DNA from: Deltaproteobacteria bacterium
GTDB lineage: Bacteria > Desulfobacterota > Binatia > UBA9968
Assembly (NCBI GenBank): GCA_016874755.1
Contig: VGTH01000002.1
Location: forward strand, 62,501 to 126,500
DNA: 64,000 bases
Reading direction: 5' to 3'
The translations under genes were made by a program, and so were the position numbers. The notes beneath the pieces are model-generated. The model made no database searches. It had not been told where the DNA came from and saw nothing but the letters and a program-made list of their open reading frames with translations. Positions 1 through 7,519 of the stretch are shown piece after piece; position 1 is the stretch's first letter, and each line of letters starts with the position of its first letter.

Positions 1-1353
1 CCGTTCGAGATCTTCCAAACGCCTCGTGTAATTCTCCATCATCTCACGGCGCGCGCCCGGGCGCGCGCCCGACAAGGCGTCGGCCGCGTCGACTAGCGGC
101 GCTAAAATTGTCTCGGCTTTTACGTCTTCATGATGCGCCGCAATCGCATTGACGATTTTCGGCGACTCGCCGTACTTGCGCGCCAGCTCGGCGCCGATGA
201 TGGCGTGCGAGCCTTCGACCTCATGATCAACAGCTTTGCCAATGTCGTGCAGCAGCGCAGCGCGGCGCGCCTGCTTCTCGTTCAACCCCAACTCCGCCGC
301 CATCGAGCCGCAGATAAACGCCGCTTCAATCGAATGCAGTAACACGTTCTGCGCATAGCTGTAGCGATATTTGAGCCGCCCCAAAAGTTTTACAATTTCA
401 GGATGCACTCCAGCGACGCCGACGTCGAAGATCGCCTTCTGCCCGGCCTCCTTGATCGCGTCTTCCAACTCCTGTTCCGATTTGCGCACGACTTCTTCGA
501 TACGGCCAGGGTGGATACGCCCGTCCGACACCAACTTCTCAAGAGATAAGCGCGCGACCTCACGGCGGATCGGATTATGCCCCGAAATCACCACGGTTTC
601 CGGCGTGTCGTCGACAATCAGGTCGATGCCTGTTGCCGCTTCCAGTGCGCGAATGTTGCGTCCCTCGCGACCGATGATTTTACCTTTCAATTCATCGTTC
701 GGCAGCGGAAACACGGTCACCGAACGCTCGGCGACAAAGTCGCCGGCGAGCCGTTCGATCGCCAACGCGACGATCTTCTGGCTTCGGCGCACCGCATCTT
801 CTTTGGCCTCCTCTTCGATCACGCGAATGCGTTTGGCCGACTCATGCTTGGCCTCTTCAACCATCTGATCGATCAGGCTCTTTCTTGCCTCCTCACGAGT
901 CAAACCCGCAACCTGTTCCAGCTGTTTGCGCGCTTCGTCGATCTGCCGATCGCACTCGGCTGCTTTGTCGTCGACGTTTTTCTCCCGCGCCTTGAGCGAC
1001 TGCTCGCGGCGCCCGAGCTCGGCTTCGCGCTTGTCAACCGATTCAATGCGTTTGTCGATGCCCTCTTCTTTGGTAATCAGCCGCTTTTCTTGATTCTGCA
1101 GCTCGCGTTTGGTCTCGCGCACCTCGTTTTCAAAGTTTCCTTTCTCCTTGAGCACACTATCCTTGGCCTGAATCTCGGCTTCCTTCTTGATCGCGCTCGC
1201 GTCCTTCTTCGCTTCATCAATGATACGCGCCGCAGCGCCTTGAGCGGATTGTACTTGGCCGCTCTGTTGTTTGCCGCGGAACCAGTTAAGTCCCAGCGCG
1301 ATGATGATGCCGCCGACTAGGCCGGCAATGGTCATGATTAGTTCTTGACCCAA
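1..1353 (-). CDS. rny: Ribonuclease Y, C-terminus cut by window edge
   Basis: RNase Y is a membrane-anchored endoribonuclease that starts mRNA decay. On the minus strand the frame stays open from a TTG at 1353 to the window edge, about 451 residues of the usual 510-520. It has an N-terminal membrane segment (about residues 7-20), a long charged coiled coil, a KH domain with the GxxG loop IIGREGRN, and the HD-domain metal motif LLHDIGKAVDHE. The final visible stretch, ending MMENYTRRLEDLER, is also typical. I prefer TTG at 1353 because an AGGGGGG ribosome site lies 8 nt upstream; the in-frame ATG at 1335 has none. Confidence 0.93.
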   Translation of the reverse strand, partial: MGQELIMTIAGLVGGIIIALGLNWFRGKQQSGQVQSAQGAAARIIDEAKKDASAIKKEAEIQAKDSVLKEKGNFENEVRETKRELQNQEKRLITKEEGIDKRIESVDKREAELGRREQSLKAREKNVDDKAAECDRQIDEARKQLEQVAGLTREEARKSLIDQMVEEAKHESAKRIRVIEEEAKEDAVRRSQKIVALAIERLAGDFVAERSVTVFPLPNDELKGKIIGREGRNIRALEAATGIDLIVDDTPETVVISGHNPIRREVARLSLEKLVSDGRIHPGRIEEVVRKSEQELEDAIKEAGQKAIFDVGVAGVHPEIVKLLGRLKYRYSYAQNVLLHSIEAAFICGSMAAELGLNEKQARRAALLHDIGKAVDHEVEGSHAIIGAELARKYGESPKIVNAIAAHHEDVKAETILAPLVDAADALSGARPGARREMMENYTRRLEDLER

Positions 1354-1382
1354 TGAAAACACCCCCCTTCACAATAATTATC

Positions 1383-2000
1383 TTACACATTCTGCACAGA
1401 CTGCGTCGCTATGCTCGCGCAGTCGATGGTTCTCCTTTCGGTAACAATTAAATGAACTCTTTGATCCCAGCTCTCGCACGGGACCGTTTCAACAACCTGA
1501 AAGTCGTATGCCAGCGCAACGAAAGTCGCGCCGGGCGAAAGCTCCTTTATCAATCGATCGTAATAACCCTTGCCATGCCCCAGACGATTGCCACGCTCAT
1601 CGAACGCGATCCCCGGCACGAAAACCACCAACCCCCTGGCCTGGCCCGTTTCCAGCCGCTGCTCACCCTTGGGTTCAAGAATCCCCAATGGCCCGGCTTT
1701 GAAATCCAAAACGGACGACACCCGAATCAAGCTGAGGGTTCTGCCGGGCTCAATACGCGGAAAATAGACTGACTTTCCCGCTCTCTGGGCATTGTCAAAG
1801 ACCTCTCGAGTCGAGACTTCGTTGTTGATCGAGCTATAAAGCGCCACCGCACCGGCGGCTCGGTATTGCGCGAGCTCTACGGCCCGGCGTTGAATCAGCC
1901 GGCTCCAATCGCCTGCGTCGGTCGCACTGAGCCCTTGACGCTGTGACAGGATAGCGCTGCGGATCGCTTGCTTGCTCGTCGCTTGAAAGGCCCCCCGCAT
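1383..2000 (-). CDS. fau: 5-formyltetrahydrofolate cyclo-ligase
   Basis: This enzyme converts 5-formyl-THF to 5,10-methenyl-THF with ATP in cytosolic folate metabolism. The 205-residue product has the normal family length. The C-terminal signature PGIAFDERGNRLGHGKGYYD is intact, including the glycine-rich GxGKGYYD loop. It sits just downstream of the 6S RNA, the classical zapA-ssrS-ygfA order. No clear ribosome site precedes the ATG. A 6-bp CCCCCG/CGGGGG hairpin (about 1992-2019) places the start codon in its loop, which could restrict translation or mark RNA processing; that is inference. Confidence 0.93.
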   Translation of the reverse strand: MRGAFQATSKQAIRSAILSQRQGLSATDAGDWSRLIQRRAVELAQYRAAGAVALYSSINNEVSTREVFDNAQRAGKSVYFPRIEPGRTLSLIRVSSVLDFKAGPLGILEPKGEQRLETGQARGLVVFVPGIAFDERGNRLGHGKGYYDRLIKELSPGATFVALAYDFQVVETVPCESWDQRVHLIVTERRTIDCASIATQSVQNV

Positions 2001-2060
2001 TGTCGTTTTGCATCGGGGGAGAGATGAAGAGAAAATCCTTGGCCGGAAAAACTCTGCTCT

Positions 2061-2244
2061 ATAGATCGGATCTACGTATCGACGAAGTCGGTCCCCTCGA
2101 CAGCCGCCCGCCGCTTAGCATCACCGCCGGCGCAAATGTCCGGACAGCAGACGGGATTGCGACCCGCATTGACCAGCCCTTGGCAAAAGGCTGCCGAGCT
2201 CCCAACGGAATAAATAACGCGATCACCCAGTAGATCAGATCCAT
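2061..2244 (-). ncRNA. ssrS: 6S RNA (SsrS), regulator of RNA polymerase
   Basis: 6S RNA binds the sigma-70 holoenzyme as a long rod that mimics an open promoter. The 358-nt zapA-fau gap holds no convincing gene, but its minus-strand transcript folds into such a rod. The 5' arm (2230-2244) pairs with the 3' arm (2061-2075) over 15 positions with one mismatch. Further in, CTCGGCAGCC (2189-2198) pairs with GGCTGTCGAG (2096-2105) over 10 bp, and small apical hairpins follow. Arm to arm is 184 nt, the usual 6S size. The ends are estimates, and a covariance-model search was not possible. Synteny between zapA and fau strongly supports the call. Confidence 0.78.
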
Positions 2245-2358
2245 TAGTATTGCTTTTCCCCGTTCCCTCATCTTTCCACACCGCCTCGTTTAAGGCTTCT
2301 CCAGATGTTGCTCCGCGTTTCACGCGATGCACCGGAGAAATGGATCACCTTAAAGTCG

Positions 2359-2640
2359 TTAACCCTCCTCAGACAAAGTCGTTGACAGTTTTTCTGACAA
2401 TTGATTCAGCCGGTGCAACACCGCTTCGTGAGCATCTTTCAATCTATGATACTCGTCAGCAATGTTTAGCGCCGCGAGCATGGCCACATTGGCCTTTGCC
2501 ACCGGCTTGGGCGCTTGCACTAGCTCCTGCATCTTGCCGTCGACATAGCCGGCCACCTTCAGCATGTAACCCTCTTCGGCATCACTGCTGATGGTGAATT
2601 TCTGGCCAAGTATCTCGACGTCTAGTGCGCGCTTGGTCAT
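2359..2640 (-). CDS. zapA: Cell division protein ZapA
   Basis: ZapA binds FtsZ and bundles protofilaments at the division ring. The 93-residue product has the family pattern: an N-terminal beta part (VEILGQKFTISSDAEEGYM), then VAGYVDGKMQEL and a long helix containing ANVAMLAALNIADEYHRL that forms the dimer coiled coil. It follows the zapB-like gene by 9 nt and precedes the 6S RNA, so all probably share the promoter at 2912-2940. Confidence 0.92.
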   Translation of the reverse strand: MTKRALDVEILGQKFTISSDAEEGYMLKVAGYVDGKMQELVQAPKPVAKANVAMLAALNIADEYHRLKDAHEAVLHRLNQLSEKLSTTLSEEG

Positions 2641-2649
2641 TGTACTGCT

Positions 2650-2880
2650 TTATTCGGGCAGATCTAGCGCAGCGAACTGGTTTAAAATCTTGTCCAATTT
2701 TTCCCTTAACTCGCCCCGCTCACGCTCGTATTGCCGGATTTGCCCCTTGAGATCGTGCCACTCGTTCTCTTTTCCCTGCAGTTGTCTTTCAATCGATTGC
2801 TTCTCTTTTTTAACGCGCTCGTGCTGCTCAATTAGGCGATTGATTTTGATTTCTAACTGTTCAAGGTTTTCCAGCGGCAT
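2650..2880 (-). CDS. ZapB-like coiled-coil division protein
   Basis: The 76-residue product is almost entirely heptad-like and charged (MPLENLEQLEIKINRLIEQ, then EKQSIERQLQGKENE). This matches the short coiled-coil proteins annotated as ZapB next to zapA, which tether ZapA to the divisome. A longer reading from TTG at 2940 is possible, but that TTG is part of a -35 box and the predicted transcript starts near 2905. The ATG at 2880, with AGGA just upstream, is therefore the better start. Function is inferred from shape and neighbour, not from a diagnostic residue. Confidence 0.75.
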   Translation of the reverse strand: MPLENLEQLEIKINRLIEQHERVKKEKQSIERQLQGKENEWHDLKGQIRQYERERGELREKLDKILNQFAALDLPE

Positions 2881-2911
2881 ACGATCCTGCTCATAGGATA
2901 ATTCATCTTTG

Positions 2912-2940
2912 AGATTAGTTTCAAGTACTTGCGATGTCAA
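2912..2940 (-). promoter_or_regulatory. Sigma-70-type promoter for zapB-like/zapA/6S/fau
   Basis: On the minus strand TTGACA (2935-2940) is followed after exactly 17 nt by TAATCT (2912-2917). The predicted start is near 2905, about 25 nt before the ATG at 2880. It lies between the SCO stop at 2968 and the zapB-like gene. Confidence 0.75.
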
Positions 2941-2967
2941 GCTTATTTACATTCTTAACTCCGGCGA

Positions 2968-3567
2968 TCATGGTTTGGCAGCCCCTTTGAGCAGTTCGCG
3001 AACATCGGCGAGGATAGTTTTCGGCTCCGGTGCAGTGCCGTGGTAGGCAAATTTCATCACGCCAGCCCGGTCGACAACGGCGGTCAGCGCAGTGTGGTCG
3101 ACCAAGCCGCGCGCCTTGCGAGTGGCTTTGACGCCAAAGCTTTGCCAAACAGGCTTGAGCAGCGCCTCATTGCCGGTGAGAAAACTCCAATGGGTCAAAT
3201 CGACTGCATAGCGCTTAGCGTAGCCCGCGAGCACCTGCGGGTTATCGATCTCTGGGTCAGTCGTGATCGTAACGAAGTAAACGTCGCTTTTCTCAGAAGA
3301 GCTAAGACCATCCTGCACATGGCGCATCGCCGCGGTAATCAGTGGGCAAACATCGGGGCAGGTCGTGTAACCGAAGCCGACGACGACAATCTTTCCTTTG
3401 AGCTTTGCGGATTCGAAAGGCTGCCCACGCTGGTCGGTCAGCGTGAAGTTCTTGATCGCCTGATTGCTGACACTTCGCTGCAGCTTGGCGGGGCGCGGCG
3501 GCTCCGGATGCGCTGCCGCTTGAGGAACTAGTGCAAACACCAGCACAAGCACAAGCAAAGGGATCAC
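2968..3567 (-). CDS. SCO1/SenC copper chaperone family protein
   Basis: SCO proteins deliver copper to the CuA site of cytochrome oxidase or act as thiol reductases outside the membrane. The 199-residue protein opens with a hydrophobic signal anchor (residues 2-19). It carries the copper motif TTCPDVCP (Cys70, Cys74) and the distal ligand His158 in GLVDHTA, inside a thioredoxin fold. I chose GTG at 3567: it overlaps the cytochrome stop (GTGA) and has GGAGG 10 nt upstream; a longer frame reaching 3663 reads into the cytochrome gene. Translational coupling to the cytochrome suggests a joint role in respiratory metal or electron handling. Confidence 0.9.
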   Translation of the reverse strand: MIPLLVLVLVFALVPQAAAHPEPPRPAKLQRSVSNQAIKNFTLTDQRGQPFESAKLKGKIVVVGFGYTTCPDVCPLITAAMRHVQDGLSSSEKSDVYFVTITTDPEIDNPQVLAGYAKRYAVDLTHWSFLTGNEALLKPVWQSFGVKATRKARGLVDHTALTAVVDRAGVMKFAYHGTAPEPKTILADVRELLKGAAKP

Positions 3568-4010
3568 GGCTTCTTCGCCTCCGGCGGATCGTCCACGCCC
3601 AGCACCGCCTCCCACGGCACACTGCAATGCGCCGCCACTAGCGTATCGTACTTCTCCCACCATTGAAGATCGCGCCCTTCACGGCTCAAAAAGCGCACCA
3701 TCTGCAGCATGTCGTTGATCTCCGACGGCTTCAACGCCGGCTCAAACGCAGGCATCGTGCCGCGGCCGTGCGCGATGATTCTTCGGATCTGTGCGTTGCT
3801 TTTGGTCTCGACTGTTTGACGAAAGTCCGGCGGCTTTACCGGCAGCGACGCTGCAATCGGCCCATCGCCCTGCCCGCTTGGCCCATGGCAATTGATACAG
3901 CGCTGCGCATAAAGCGCATCCATGCGCGGGTTACGACCGCAGCCGGCGAGCAACAGGCATGAGAGTAGCATAGCTGCCAAAATCGGGGACATTTCTATTG
4001 AACATACCAC
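3564..4010 (-). CDS. Lipoprotein c-type cytochrome (monohaem)
   Basis: The 148-residue protein has a signal peptide ending in a lipobox (LLLAGC, Cys24), one haem-binding CINCH (Cys38, Cys41, His42), and a likely axial Met86 in GRGTMPAF. It is predicted to be an outward-facing, lipid-anchored electron carrier. The C-terminal tail with paired tryptophans (DLQWWEKYD) is not part of the usual cytochrome fold. GTG at 4010 has GAGGG 7 nt upstream; ATG at 3992 is an alternative without a site. It starts 20 nt after modC and overlaps the SCO gene by 4 nt. Confidence 0.87.
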   Translation of the reverse strand: MVCSIEMSPILAAMLLSCLLLAGCGRNPRMDALYAQRCINCHGPSGQGDGPIAASLPVKPPDFRQTVETKSNAQIRRIIAHGRGTMPAFEPALKPSEINDMLQMVRFLSREGRDLQWWEKYDTLVAAHCSVPWEAVLGVDDPPEAKKP

Positions 4011-4030
4011 TCGGAAACCCTCGGTGAAAT

Positions 4031-5104
4031 CTACAGCAAATGAAACGACCGAGTTTTCATGATGAGAAACACCGGGCTTTGCTCGGCAAGCCCGAGGCGC
4101 GTCACCGCCGATCCGGTTAAGCGCACATAGAATTCTTCGCCGGCGAGCACCGTAATGACGACTTCGCCGTCGAGCGCTTCAACGCGCTGAATCACGCCCG
4201 CCACGATGTTACCCGCGGAGATGCCCTCGGGTTTCTGCGTGCCCAGCAAAATATCGTCGGCGCTGATGCGAACCTGCAGAGCTTGGATGGTTGGCCGTTC
4301 CATATAAGGAATGAACAGTTCCTGGCCCGAAGGAGTTCTGACGCGCGCGCGACCGCTCGCTTTGTCCGAGTCGACGAAGGCGACGGTCAAAACGTTGTCA
4401 AAATCATCATCGGCCGCCTGCGCAACTGAAAGCGACGAACGGAGAACTTCTTTGGGCGCGCCCTGAGCGAGCAATTGCCCGCGCTGAATCATCAGCACCC
4501 AGTCCGCCAGTGTGAGAACTTCCGTTAGATTGTGCGTGACGTAGATCATTGGAATCGCAAATTCGTCGCGCACCCGCGCCAGGTAAGGCAAGATGCGCTC
4601 TTTCAACCCGACATCGAGCGCCGCCAGCGGCTCGTCGAGCAGCAGCAGTCGCGGCCGCGAAAGAATCGCACGCGCCAGCGCGACCCGCTGCGCTTCACCG
4701 CCGGAGAGTTTCGCCACTGGGCGTTCGAGCAAGCTGCCAATCTCCAGTACCTCGGTCACATGTTCCAGCGTCATCCCTTTGGCATCGTTGACCGAATCCT
4801 TGCGCACCGAGCCGAAAAGGATGTTGTTCCACACCGATAGATGCGGAAACAACGCGGCTTCCTGCGGCACATAGCCGATGCCGCGCTGCTGCGGCGCGAG
4901 ATTGATGCCGCGCGCCGAGGAATATAGCGTCTTGCCGCCAATCTCGATCTCCCCCGAACTAATCGCGCGCAATCCGGCGATGGCGTCGAGCAGGGTTGTC
5001 TTTCCTGATCCCGACGGACCGAAGATCGACGTCAGCCGCGCCTCGAAGCTGGCGTTGATGTTCAATTCAAATTCCGCCAGCGGTATGCGGCAAGTAATTT
5101 TCAT
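4031..5104 (-). CDS. modC: Molybdate ABC transporter ATPase ModC
   Basis: This is the ATP-hydrolysing subunit of the molybdate importer. The 357-residue protein has Walker A GPSGSGKTT (about 29-37), Q-loop region GYVPQEAALFPHLSV, signature LSGGEAQRVALARA, and Walker B LLLLDEPLAALD. The C-terminal third (about 285-355) looks like the molybdate-binding Mop/TOBE domain found in ModC. Its ATG follows the modB stop after one base (TGA-A-ATG), so the two are translationally coupled. Confidence 0.94.
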   Translation of the reverse strand: MKITCRIPLAEFELNINASFEARLTSIFGPSGSGKTTLLDAIAGLRAISSGEIEIGGKTLYSSARGINLAPQQRGIGYVPQEAALFPHLSVWNNILFGSVRKDSVNDAKGMTLEHVTEVLEIGSLLERPVAKLSGGEAQRVALARAILSRPRLLLLDEPLAALDVGLKERILPYLARVRDEFAIPMIYVTHNLTEVLTLADWVLMIQRGQLLAQGAPKEVLRSSLSVAQAADDDFDNVLTVAFVDSDKASGRARVRTPSGQELFIPYMERPTIQALQVRISADDILLGTQKPEGISAGNIVAGVIQRVEALDGEVVITVLAGEEFYVRLTGSAVTRLGLAEQSPVFLIMKTRSFHLL

Positions 5105-5105
5105 T

Positions 5106-5780
5106 TCACGCTACCCGCCGTGAACGCAGCAGCCACTCGGAGGACCAAACAAAAATAAAAGCAAGGGCGACGGTGATCGCGAGCAACACGTACGCTTCGT
5201 CATCTTTGCCCGACTGCACGAACCCAAAAATCGCCAGCGACAAGGTTTGGGTCTTGCCGGGGATATTCCCCGCGAGGAGAATCGTCGCGCCAAACTCACC
5301 CAAGGCGCGTGAGAAAGCCAACAAAGCGCCGGCGACAATACCTTTGTAGGCGAGCGGAATCGTCACCGTAAAAAAAATCCGCAAACGCGAAGCGCCAAGC
5401 GTTGCGGCGATCTGCTCCAATCGGGGATTCACTTCGGCAAACGCCGTCCGCGCCGAGCGAAAGAACAGCGGAAACGACATCACCGCCATGGCGATCAGCA
5501 CGCCTTTCCAATTGAAGACGATCTCAACGCCGCGATCGTAAAGCCAACTACCCACAGGACTGCGGCGGCCGAAAGTTTTGAGTAAAATCAAACCTGTGGA
5601 CACCGGCGGCAGCACCAGCGGCAACAGCAGGACGGTCTCCAACGCGCTTTTGAAAGGCCACTCTTTGCGCGCAAACCACCAAGCGAGCACGATCGCAAAG
5701 GGTAGGATCGCCAACGTGCTCGCTAACCCAACGCCAAGCGAAAACAGCGTGATTTGCCAAGTCTCGGGAGAAAAAATCAC
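5106..5780 (-). CDS. modB: Molybdate ABC transporter permease ModB
   Basis: The 224-residue inner-membrane permease has about five or six hydrophobic segments. The cytoplasmic EAA loop (AATLGASRLRIFFTVTIPLA), which docks on ModC, is followed by RALGEFGATILLAGNIPGKT, a stretch diagnostic of ModB. It starts 18 nt after modA and is coupled to modC. Confidence 0.94.
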   Translation of the reverse strand: MIFSPETWQITLFSLGVGLASTLAILPFAIVLAWWFARKEWPFKSALETVLLLPLVLPPVSTGLILLKTFGRRSPVGSWLYDRGVEIVFNWKGVLIAMAVMSFPLFFRSARTAFAEVNPRLEQIAATLGASRLRIFFTVTIPLAYKGIVAGALLAFSRALGEFGATILLAGNIPGKTQTLSLAIFGFVQSGKDDEAYVLLAITVALAFIFVWSSEWLLRSRRVA

Positions 5781-5798
5781 AGGAGTGACGCGCGCGAC

Positions 5799-6578
5799 TT
5801 ATTCCAGAACGACAAAGCCATATTGCTTGATCAGACTTTTCGCCGCCGGCGTTGTTAGAAAGCTCAGGAAATCCCGCGCTGCCGCCTTCTTTTTGGAGTC
5901 TTTTACGACGGCGACGGGATAAACGATCTTCGGAGCTTTTTCCACCGGCACCGCGAATGCGACTTTGACTTTCGCCGAAATCGCCGAGTCGGTTTTATAA
6001 ACGATTCCCGCGTCGACATTGCCAGCCTCCACCGCTGCCAAGGTAGCGCGCGCATCGAGCACCGGAACAATCTTGGCGGCAACACCGCTCCACAACTTTT
6101 CATCGGTCAGATACCGCTTCGCGTAAACGCCCACCGGCACGCCCGAAGGGTCCGCCAAAGCGATCCTTTTTATTTCCGGCTTAAGCAGATCCGCGGCTGA
6201 AGAAATTTTCAACTTGGAATCGGCCGGCACCACGATCACGAGCTGATTGGACAGAAAGCTCCGCCGTGTGCCCGGCTCAAGACGATTATTCTTTTCGAGG
6301 CTGTCCATCTGCGCCAGATCCGCGGAAAAAAACACATCCGCCGGCGCCCCCTCGTCAATTTGCCGCGCGAGAAAATTCGACGGCCCCAAAGTCAGAAACA
6401 GTTTGTTTTGGCTCTTTGCCTGATAGGCTTTGCCGACATCTTTCAGCACGTCGGTGAGGCTAGCGGCTGCCGACACCAAGATCTCTTCGGCACGGGCGTT
6501 AATCTGATTCACCGCCAAAGCCAACACGAACACGACTATCCTTGTGAACACTCGCCAAGTTTTCTTGAAGCCATGCAC
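5799..6578 (-). CDS. modA: Molybdate-binding periplasmic protein ModA
   Basis: ModA captures molybdate or tungstate for the ModBC importer. After a signal peptide, the mature part begins EEILVSAAASLTDVL, the usual ModA start, and continues with GPSNFLARQIDEGAPADVFFSAD and the DAGIVYKTDSAISAKV segment. I use GTG at 6578 (259 residues, normal length, well-placed signal peptide). The frame extends to a GTG at 6665, which would add a basic non-conserved leader. First gene of the probable modABC-cytochrome-SCO operon. Confidence 0.88.
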   Translation of the reverse strand: MHGFKKTWRVFTRIVVFVLALAVNQINARAEEILVSAAASLTDVLKDVGKAYQAKSQNKLFLTLGPSNFLARQIDEGAPADVFFSADLAQMDSLEKNNRLEPGTRRSFLSNQLVIVVPADSKLKISSAADLLKPEIKRIALADPSGVPVGVYAKRYLTDEKLWSGVAAKIVPVLDARATLAAVEAGNVDAGIVYKTDSAISAKVKVAFAVPVEKAPKIVYPVAVVKDSKKKAAARDFLSFLTTPAAKSLIKQYGFVVLE

Positions 6579-6990
6579 GGTCAAGGCATTGTTTCGATTG
6601 CGGACCGGCGAACCGAGTGTCCCATCAGTGAAAAAACGCACCCGGCGAAGACGTCCACTACTCACATGTCCACCGCTTCATTGGAATCGTCGAAACCGCC
6701 CTTCACATAGCATCTGGCAAATTCTTGCTTTACAACCGACCCAGCATCCATGTTTGCCAATTGCCGAGTTGCATGAAAAACGGCTATCGAATTCCGAATA
6801 TGCCGTAAACTCATAGGTTTTAGAGAGACTCCGGCGCACTAACGATCCGACTCGTTTGTCCTTTGTGACCAAAAAACCGATCGTCCGACCAAGCGTCAAC
6901 GACAAACGACAGCACAGCACCGCCCAATCCCATGCTTGCCACCGATTCCAGTCCGGGTCTCGATCAGCCTTCCTCAACACCAGCGGATCG

Positions 6991-7037
6991 TTGACACAAA
7001 ATTAGCATACGTGTTACGAGCCAATGAGAGTAACACG
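6991..7037 (+). promoter_or_regulatory. nikR promoter overlapping a NikR-like operator
   Basis: TTGACA (6991-6996) and TTACGA (17 nt later) form a plausible promoter. Over its -10 lies a perfect dyad CGTGTTAC-N12-GTAACACG (7010-7017 and 7030-7037). Written as 6-N16-6 it spans 28 bp, the same geometry as the E. coli NikR site GTATGA-N16-TCATAC. It ends 3 nt before the chosen nikR ATG. Autorepression by nickel-bound NikR is inferred. Confidence 0.65.
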
Positions 7038-7040
7038 CCC

Positions 7041-7457
7041 ATGCACCACCTATCGCGATTTGGCGTTTCGCTGGAAGACGACCTGCTCGAAGCTTTCGAC
7101 AAAAGCATCGGCGGGCAGGGTTATCAAAACCGTTCGGAGGCGATTCGCGATCTGATCCGGGATCATTTAATTCAGAAAAAGATCAATCACGGCAACAGCG
7201 ATGTGATCGGCGTGGTGACGCTAGTCTATGACCATAGGGTGCACCGCCTGAGCGATGTTTTGGCGGACATGCAGCACAAAGCCGAGGTCAATGTGAATGC
7301 TAGCCTGCACATTCACCTCGACGAGCATAACTGCCTGGAGGTCATCGTCATTCGCGGCCGGGCCGACAAAGTTCACGAGATCTCCGGCAAGTTGATCGCA
7401 ACCAAAGGAGTGCAAAACGGCAAACTAGTAACCACTACGCCGGAGCTAAAGCACTAA
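7041..7457 (+). CDS. nikR: Nickel-responsive regulator NikR
   Basis: NikR is a ribbon-helix-helix repressor with a C-terminal ACT-like nickel domain. From ATG at 7041 the product has 138 residues (E. coli 133). The DNA-binding part is SRFGVSLEDDLLEAFD through NRSEAIRDLIRDHL. The four high-affinity nickel ligands are present: His79, His90, His92 and Cys98 (in HIHLDEHNC), each shifted by three from E. coli His76, His87, His89 and Cys95. A longer frame from 6936 would read through the promoter and operator, so it is rejected. A nickel transporter of the nikABCDE type is not adjacent; an MFS gene follows. Confidence 0.93.
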   Translation: MHHLSRFGVSLEDDLLEAFDKSIGGQGYQNRSEAIRDLIRDHLIQKKINHGNSDVIGVVTLVYDHRVHRLSDVLADMQHKAEVNVNASLHIHLDEHNCLEVIVIRGRADKVHEISGKLIATKGVQNGKLVTTTPELKH

Positions 7458-7495
7458 AAAATTTTTCTCCATGGTAACACGAATTTGTAAAGCTT

Positions 7496-7511
7496 GCTAT
7501 TCTAGAATAGC
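7496..7511. promoter_or_regulatory. Perfect 16-bp palindrome at the MFS gene start
   Basis: GCTATTCTAGAATAGC is perfectly self-complementary, contains a TAGAAT -10-like box, and ends 8 nt before the MFS start codon, where no ribosome site is visible. It looks like an operator over the -10 of a nearly leaderless transcript. A single NikR-type half site (GTAACACG, 7473-7480) lies just upstream without its partner. Confidence 0.5.
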
Positions 7512-7519
7512 ACACGACC

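Noticed and set aside
48-69. 22-bp perfect GC palindrome at the start of the window
   Set aside because: It lies inside rny and encodes the conserved SGARPGARRE, so coding constraint and GC bias explain it.
577-1320. 247-codon plus-strand frame in the first kilobase
   Set aside because: It is the antisense shadow of RNase Y, which has KH and HD motifs on the minus strand.
2059-2271. 70-codon minus-strand frame with a hydrophobic start in the zapA-fau gap
   Set aside because: The stretch is better explained by the 6S RNA stems; there is no ribosome site and no recognised family.
6781-6805. Possible ModE-like operator upstream of modA
   Set aside because: Only the outer CGGC/GCCG bases match as a dyad, and the inner half-sites do not align; no ModE gene is nearby.
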